From Roseovarius sp. (lineage in GTDB: Bacteria; Pseudomonadota; Alphaproteobacteria; Rhodobacterales; Rhodobacteraceae), in the NCBI GenBank assembly GCA_007125415.1, contig SLDH01000241.1, forward strand, positions 1-7,840: a DNA stretch of 7,840 bases, written 5' to 3'. The position numbers and the translations under genes were made by a program. Positions 5,210 through 7,840 of this stretch are shown here, piece after piece. The notes beneath the pieces are model-generated. The model was not told the origin of the DNA and ran no database searches. It was given only the letters and a program-made list of their open reading frames with translations. How positions within the stretch are numbered: the first letter of the stretch is position 1; every line of letters starts with the position of its first letter.

Positions 5210-6529
5210 CTAGTTGATCGTCGGCTCGATACCCTCGGGCTGGCCGACCAGAACGAAGGTCAGAAGCTCCGGGTCAAGCCATTCGCGAGCGACGCGATTG
5301 ATCTCTTCGAGCGTCACGGCGTTCACCTTGTCATTGCGCGTGGCGATGTAATCGGCCGGCATGTCATCGAACTGCATGTTCACCGCGATACTGGCGATCC
5401 GGCTGTTCCCATCGAAGCGCAACGGATAGGCACCGGTGAGATAGGTCTTGGCGTTCTCCAGTTCCTCGGCGCTGATACCTTCATCGCGCAGGCGCGCCCA
5501 TTCCTCTCTAATCACCTCAACGGTTTCGGCCACACGGTGATTTGCCGTTGAGGTTCCTCCTGCCCAGACCTGAGCATAGGATGCGCCGGAGTGGTAGGTG
5601 TAGATGCCATAGGTCAGACCACGCTTCGCACGCACTTCCTGCATCAACCGGCTCTCGAAACCGCCGCCACCCAGAATGTGATTGAGGATGAAGGCCGCGA
5701 AGAAATCGGGATGGTCGCGCGACATTCCGGGCTGGGCAAAACGGATCACGGTCTGAGGTGTCTCGAAGTCAACCACCTTCACCCCGCCGGGCAGAAAGGG
5801 GTCTGTCTCCTCCGGCAGATCGGCTGTGCTTTCGGGCAGCCCATCGAAGAGCGCATCGAGCAGCGCGCTCAGTTCCGCCGCCGTGATATCGCCCACGGCG
5901 CTGACATAAATTCCATCGCGGATGATGGCCCGGCGATGCGCTGCCACCAGGTCATCACGGCTCAGTTCTGCAACGGACTCGACCGTGCCCCTTACCGGGT
6001 TGGCATAGGGATGCCCCGCATAGAGCAGGCTGTCGGAGGCCGCACCGGCCAGCGCCTGCGGATCCGTCATGTCGGATGCCAGAGATGAAAGCACCCGTGC
6101 GCGGACCCGCTCGATCGCATCCTCGTCGAAGCGCGGCTCGGTCAGGACAGCGCGCAACAACGCCACGCTTTCCTCGCGGTTTTCGGTCAGAAAGCGGGAC
6201 GACACGGAAAGCGCATCGCGGTTGACACGGCTGGAGATGGACACCGCGAGCGCATCCTTCTCCCGCTCGAAGGCGCGCGCATCGAGATCGCCCGCGCCCT
6301 CGTTCAGGAGCGCACTCATCAGATTGGTGGCCCCGAGCTTGTCCTCGGGGTCGATCACGCTGCCCCCCCGAAACTTGATTTCAAGCGCGACGAAGGGGAT
6401 CGAAGGTTCCTCGACAAGCCAGGCCTCGATCCCGGTCTCGGTGGTGATTTCCTGGATCTCGATATCCGCACGGGCGGGCAGTGCTGCAAACAGGGCTGTC
6501 GCGGCAAGCATCAGTAACAGGCGGATCAT
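5210..6529 (-). CDS. M16 family peptidase, non-zinc partner subunit with R/Y motif
   Basis: 439 residues. The N-terminus (Met-Ile-Arg, then a Leu/Ala-rich core ending Pro-Ala-Arg-Ala at about residue 21) is a signal peptide, so the protein is probably periplasmic. Both halves of the M16 fold are present, but the zinc motif is lost: where an active subunit has HFLEH, this has Asn-Leu-Met-Ser-Ala (69-73). The C-terminal half keeps Arg294 in FESRL and Tyr307 in GLTYG, the R/Y pair that M16B enzymes use to bind substrate. It should therefore need the upstream zinc subunit to cut peptides, as shown for the two-gene M16B peptidase of Sphingomonas A1. The ATG at 6529 overlaps the TGA of the upstream gene (ATGA), with GGAGGT 6 bases ahead; an in-frame ATG at 6556 would give a longer overlap and displace the signal peptide. 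The natural substrate is unknown. Confidence 0.9.
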   Translation of the reverse strand: MIRLLLMLAATALFAALPARADIEIQEITTETGIEAWLVEEPSIPFVALEIKFRGGSVIDPEDKLGATNLMSALLNEGAGDLDARAFEREKDALAVSISSRVNRDALSVSSRFLTENREESVALLRAVLTEPRFDEDAIERVRARVLSSLASDMTDPQALAGAASDSLLYAGHPYANPVRGTVESVAELSRDDLVAAHRRAIIRDGIYVSAVGDITAAELSALLDALFDGLPESTADLPEETDPFLPGGVKVVDFETPQTVIRFAQPGMSRDHPDFFAAFILNHILGGGGFESRLMQEVRAKRGLTYGIYTYHSGASYAQVWAGGTSTANHRVAETVEVIREEWARLRDEGISAEELENAKTYLTGAYPLRFDGNSRIASIAVNMQFDDMPADYIATRNDKVNAVTLEEINRVAREWLDPELLTFVLVGQPEGIEPTIN

Positions 6530-7840
6530 TGCGTCACCTCCGGTTGGGTCAGCCATCCCGTGACCGAGTTCTGGGGAATGAAGACTTCGCGCGCAGCCGC
6601 GATGATGTCATCGCCCGTCACCTCCTGCAGGATATCCGGCCAGGACTGCACATCCGCCACGGTGAGCCCCTGGGTCAGGGCGCGTCCATATCTGTTCGCC
6701 AGAGCGCCCACATCGTCACGCTCATAGATGCGCTGGGCCCTGCTCTGGCCCTTGATGCGCTCGAGATGTTCGGGATCAACCCCTTCATCGAGAAATTCGG
6801 CCACGGCTCTGTCCATCGCATCCTCCACCTCCTTCAGGCTCACTCCGGCAGATGGCACGGCCACCAGCGTGAAACTGGTGTCATCGAGCGAAAGGCCACT
6901 ATACCAGGCGGTCGCGTGAAGCGCTACATCGCTGTCGAACTGCAACTTGCCCGCCAGCACCGAATTGGTGCCGTCGCCCAGCACAGCCGCCAGCATCGTC
7001 AGCGCCGCTGCCTCCTCCTGCGCGCCCGAGCGGCGCGCAGGCGCGAGATAGCTGCGCATCACATAGGGCTGGGCCACGCGCGCATCCTCCATCACAAGCC
7101 GGCGCGCGGCCATGTGGCGTGGCTCCTGCGGACGGTCGCGCGGCTCGATCGCGGGATTGGCCGGGATCGGTCCGTAATGCTTCTGCGCCAGGGCCAGCAC
7201 CTCATCCGGGTCCACATCGCCGGCCACGATCAACACGGCGTTGTTCGGGCCGTAGAACAGCCTGTAGAAGTCCAGCGCATCTTCCTTCTCGAGCACCGAC
7301 ATTTCATGCTGCCAGCCAATGATCGGTGCCCCATAGCGGTGATTGAGATAGAGCATCGCCCGCATTTGCTCGCGAAAGAGCGCCGACGGGTCATTCTCGA
7401 CGCGCTGATTGCGCTCCTCGATGATCACCTTCCTCTCGCTCAGCACCTCTTCGAGCGGCGGATCGAGATTGATCATCCGATCCGCCTCCATCTCCATCAT
7501 CAACCCCAGCCGGTCCGCGGCAACGCGCTGGAAATATCCGGTGAAATCGAAACTGGTAAAGGCATTGTCCCGGCCACCGTTCCGCGCCACGACGCTCGAA
7601 AACTCCCCTGGCTCCATGGTTCTGGTGCCCTTGAACATCAGATGTTCGAGAAAATGCGCTATCCCGGACACACCGGGTGGCTCATCCGCCGATCCCGCGC
7701 GATACCACATCATGTGCTGCACGACCGGTGCGCGACGATCTTCGATGACCACCACTTCGAGACCGTTGTCGAGGGTGAAGCTCGTCACCATGTCCTCACC
7801 GGCCCTTGCCGGCATGATGGACATCGTCATGACATGAGAA
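6526..7840 (-). CDS. M16 family zinc metallopeptidase, catalytic subunit (5' end outside window)
   Basis: About 438 codons are visible and the frame stays open to the window edge. An ATG at 7830 is possible, but the residues after it (MTMSIM, then Pro-Ala-Arg-Ala-Gly-Glu) look like the end of a signal peptide whose hydrophobic core would lie further upstream, so I expect the true start beyond 7840. Numbered from that ATG, His59-Phe-Leu-Glu62-His63 is the inverted zinc motif HxxEH: the two His bind zinc and Glu activates water. The third ligand is expected in Val-Ile-Ile-Glu-Glu at 135-139. The C-terminal half lacks the R/Y pair: the Arg position in GDGTNSVLAGKL (285-296) is occupied by Val291. 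The enzyme should cleave peptides or misfolded fragments in the periplasm together with the partner encoded next. Family is certain; substrate is unknown. Confidence 0.93.
   Translation of the reverse strand, partial: SHVMTMSIMPARAGEDMVTSFTLDNGLEVVVIEDRRAPVVQHMMWYRAGSADEPPGVSGIAHFLEHLMFKGTRTMEPGEFSSVVARNGGRDNAFTSFDFTGYFQRVAADRLGLMMEMEADRMINLDPPLEEVLSERKVIIEERNQRVENDPSALFREQMRAMLYLNHRYGAPIIGWQHEMSVLEKEDALDFYRLFYGPNNAVLIVAGDVDPDEVLALAQKHYGPIPANPAIEPRDRPQEPRHMAARRLVMEDARVAQPYVMRSYLAPARRSGAQEEAAALTMLAAVLGDGTNSVLAGKLQFDSDVALHATAWYSGLSLDDTSFTLVAVPSAGVSLKEVEDAMDRAVAEFLDEGVDPEHLERIKGQSRAQRIYERDDVGALANRYGRALTQGLTVADVQSWPDILQEVTGDDIIAAAREVFIPQNSVTGWLTQPEVTQ
6536..6541 (-). promoter_or_regulatory. Ribosome binding site of the M16 partner gene, inside the upstream gene
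   Basis: GGAGGT on the reverse strand ends 6 bases before the ATG at 6529, within the last codons of the zinc M16 gene. It decides the start and, with the ATGA overlap, supports coupled translation of the two subunits in similar amounts. Confidence 0.75.

Noticed and set aside
5210..6529. Loss of HxxEH in the second M16 protein as a sign of a decaying gene
   Set aside because: The frame is intact, with a signal peptide, strong ribosome site and conserved R/Y motif; this is the normal state of the partner subunit.

Overview
This is a GC-rich, densely coded bacterial chromosome segment. The protein sequences and compact gene spacing suggest an alphaproteobacterium, most likely of the Rhodobacteraceae/Roseobacter type. 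That placement is from protein resemblance alone, because no rRNA or other taxonomic marker is present. I see no IS element, CRISPR array, tRNA or phage gene.

Layout: (i) 1-99 is the tail of a forward HIT-family (histidine triad) gene, closed by a clear intrinsic terminator at 133-162. (ii) 281-3021 is a three-gene block. A reverse-strand P1/S58-family aminopeptidase is divergent from a forward creatinase, which is followed by a 97-residue stand-alone SCP2 sterol/lipid-carrier domain protein. (iii) 3233-7840 is a reverse-strand run, read from right to left: a catalytic M16 zinc peptidase (5' end outside the window), a non-zinc M16 partner overlapping it by 4 bp (ATGA), a PPP-type metallophosphatase 8 bp further on, and after an 88-bp gap a BktB-like thiolase.

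How the genes fit together: the two M16 genes have complementary halves of one active site. The first has HxxEH but not the C-terminal Arg/Tyr pair; the second has Arg/Tyr but not HxxEH. Both have or appear to have export signals, so they probably form a periplasmic heterodimeric peptidase. The phosphatase is probably translated from the same message. The thiolase (C2 unit exchange on acyl-CoAs) may have its own weak promoter. The creatinase keeps the catalytic and substrate residues known from the Pseudomonas putida enzyme, so creatine to sarcosine plus urea is the best guess. The usual partners (creatininase, sarcosine oxidase, transporter) are not in view.

The most unusual structure is in the two gaps that bracket the peptidase-creatinase-SCP2 block. 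Both contain a 17-bp exact match, in opposite orientations, inside similar hairpins, plus a second short match in direct orientation. The creatinase-SCP2 gap also holds a near-perfect 15-bp palindrome inside a wider inverted repeat. I do not see a convincing undescribed multi-gene system here.
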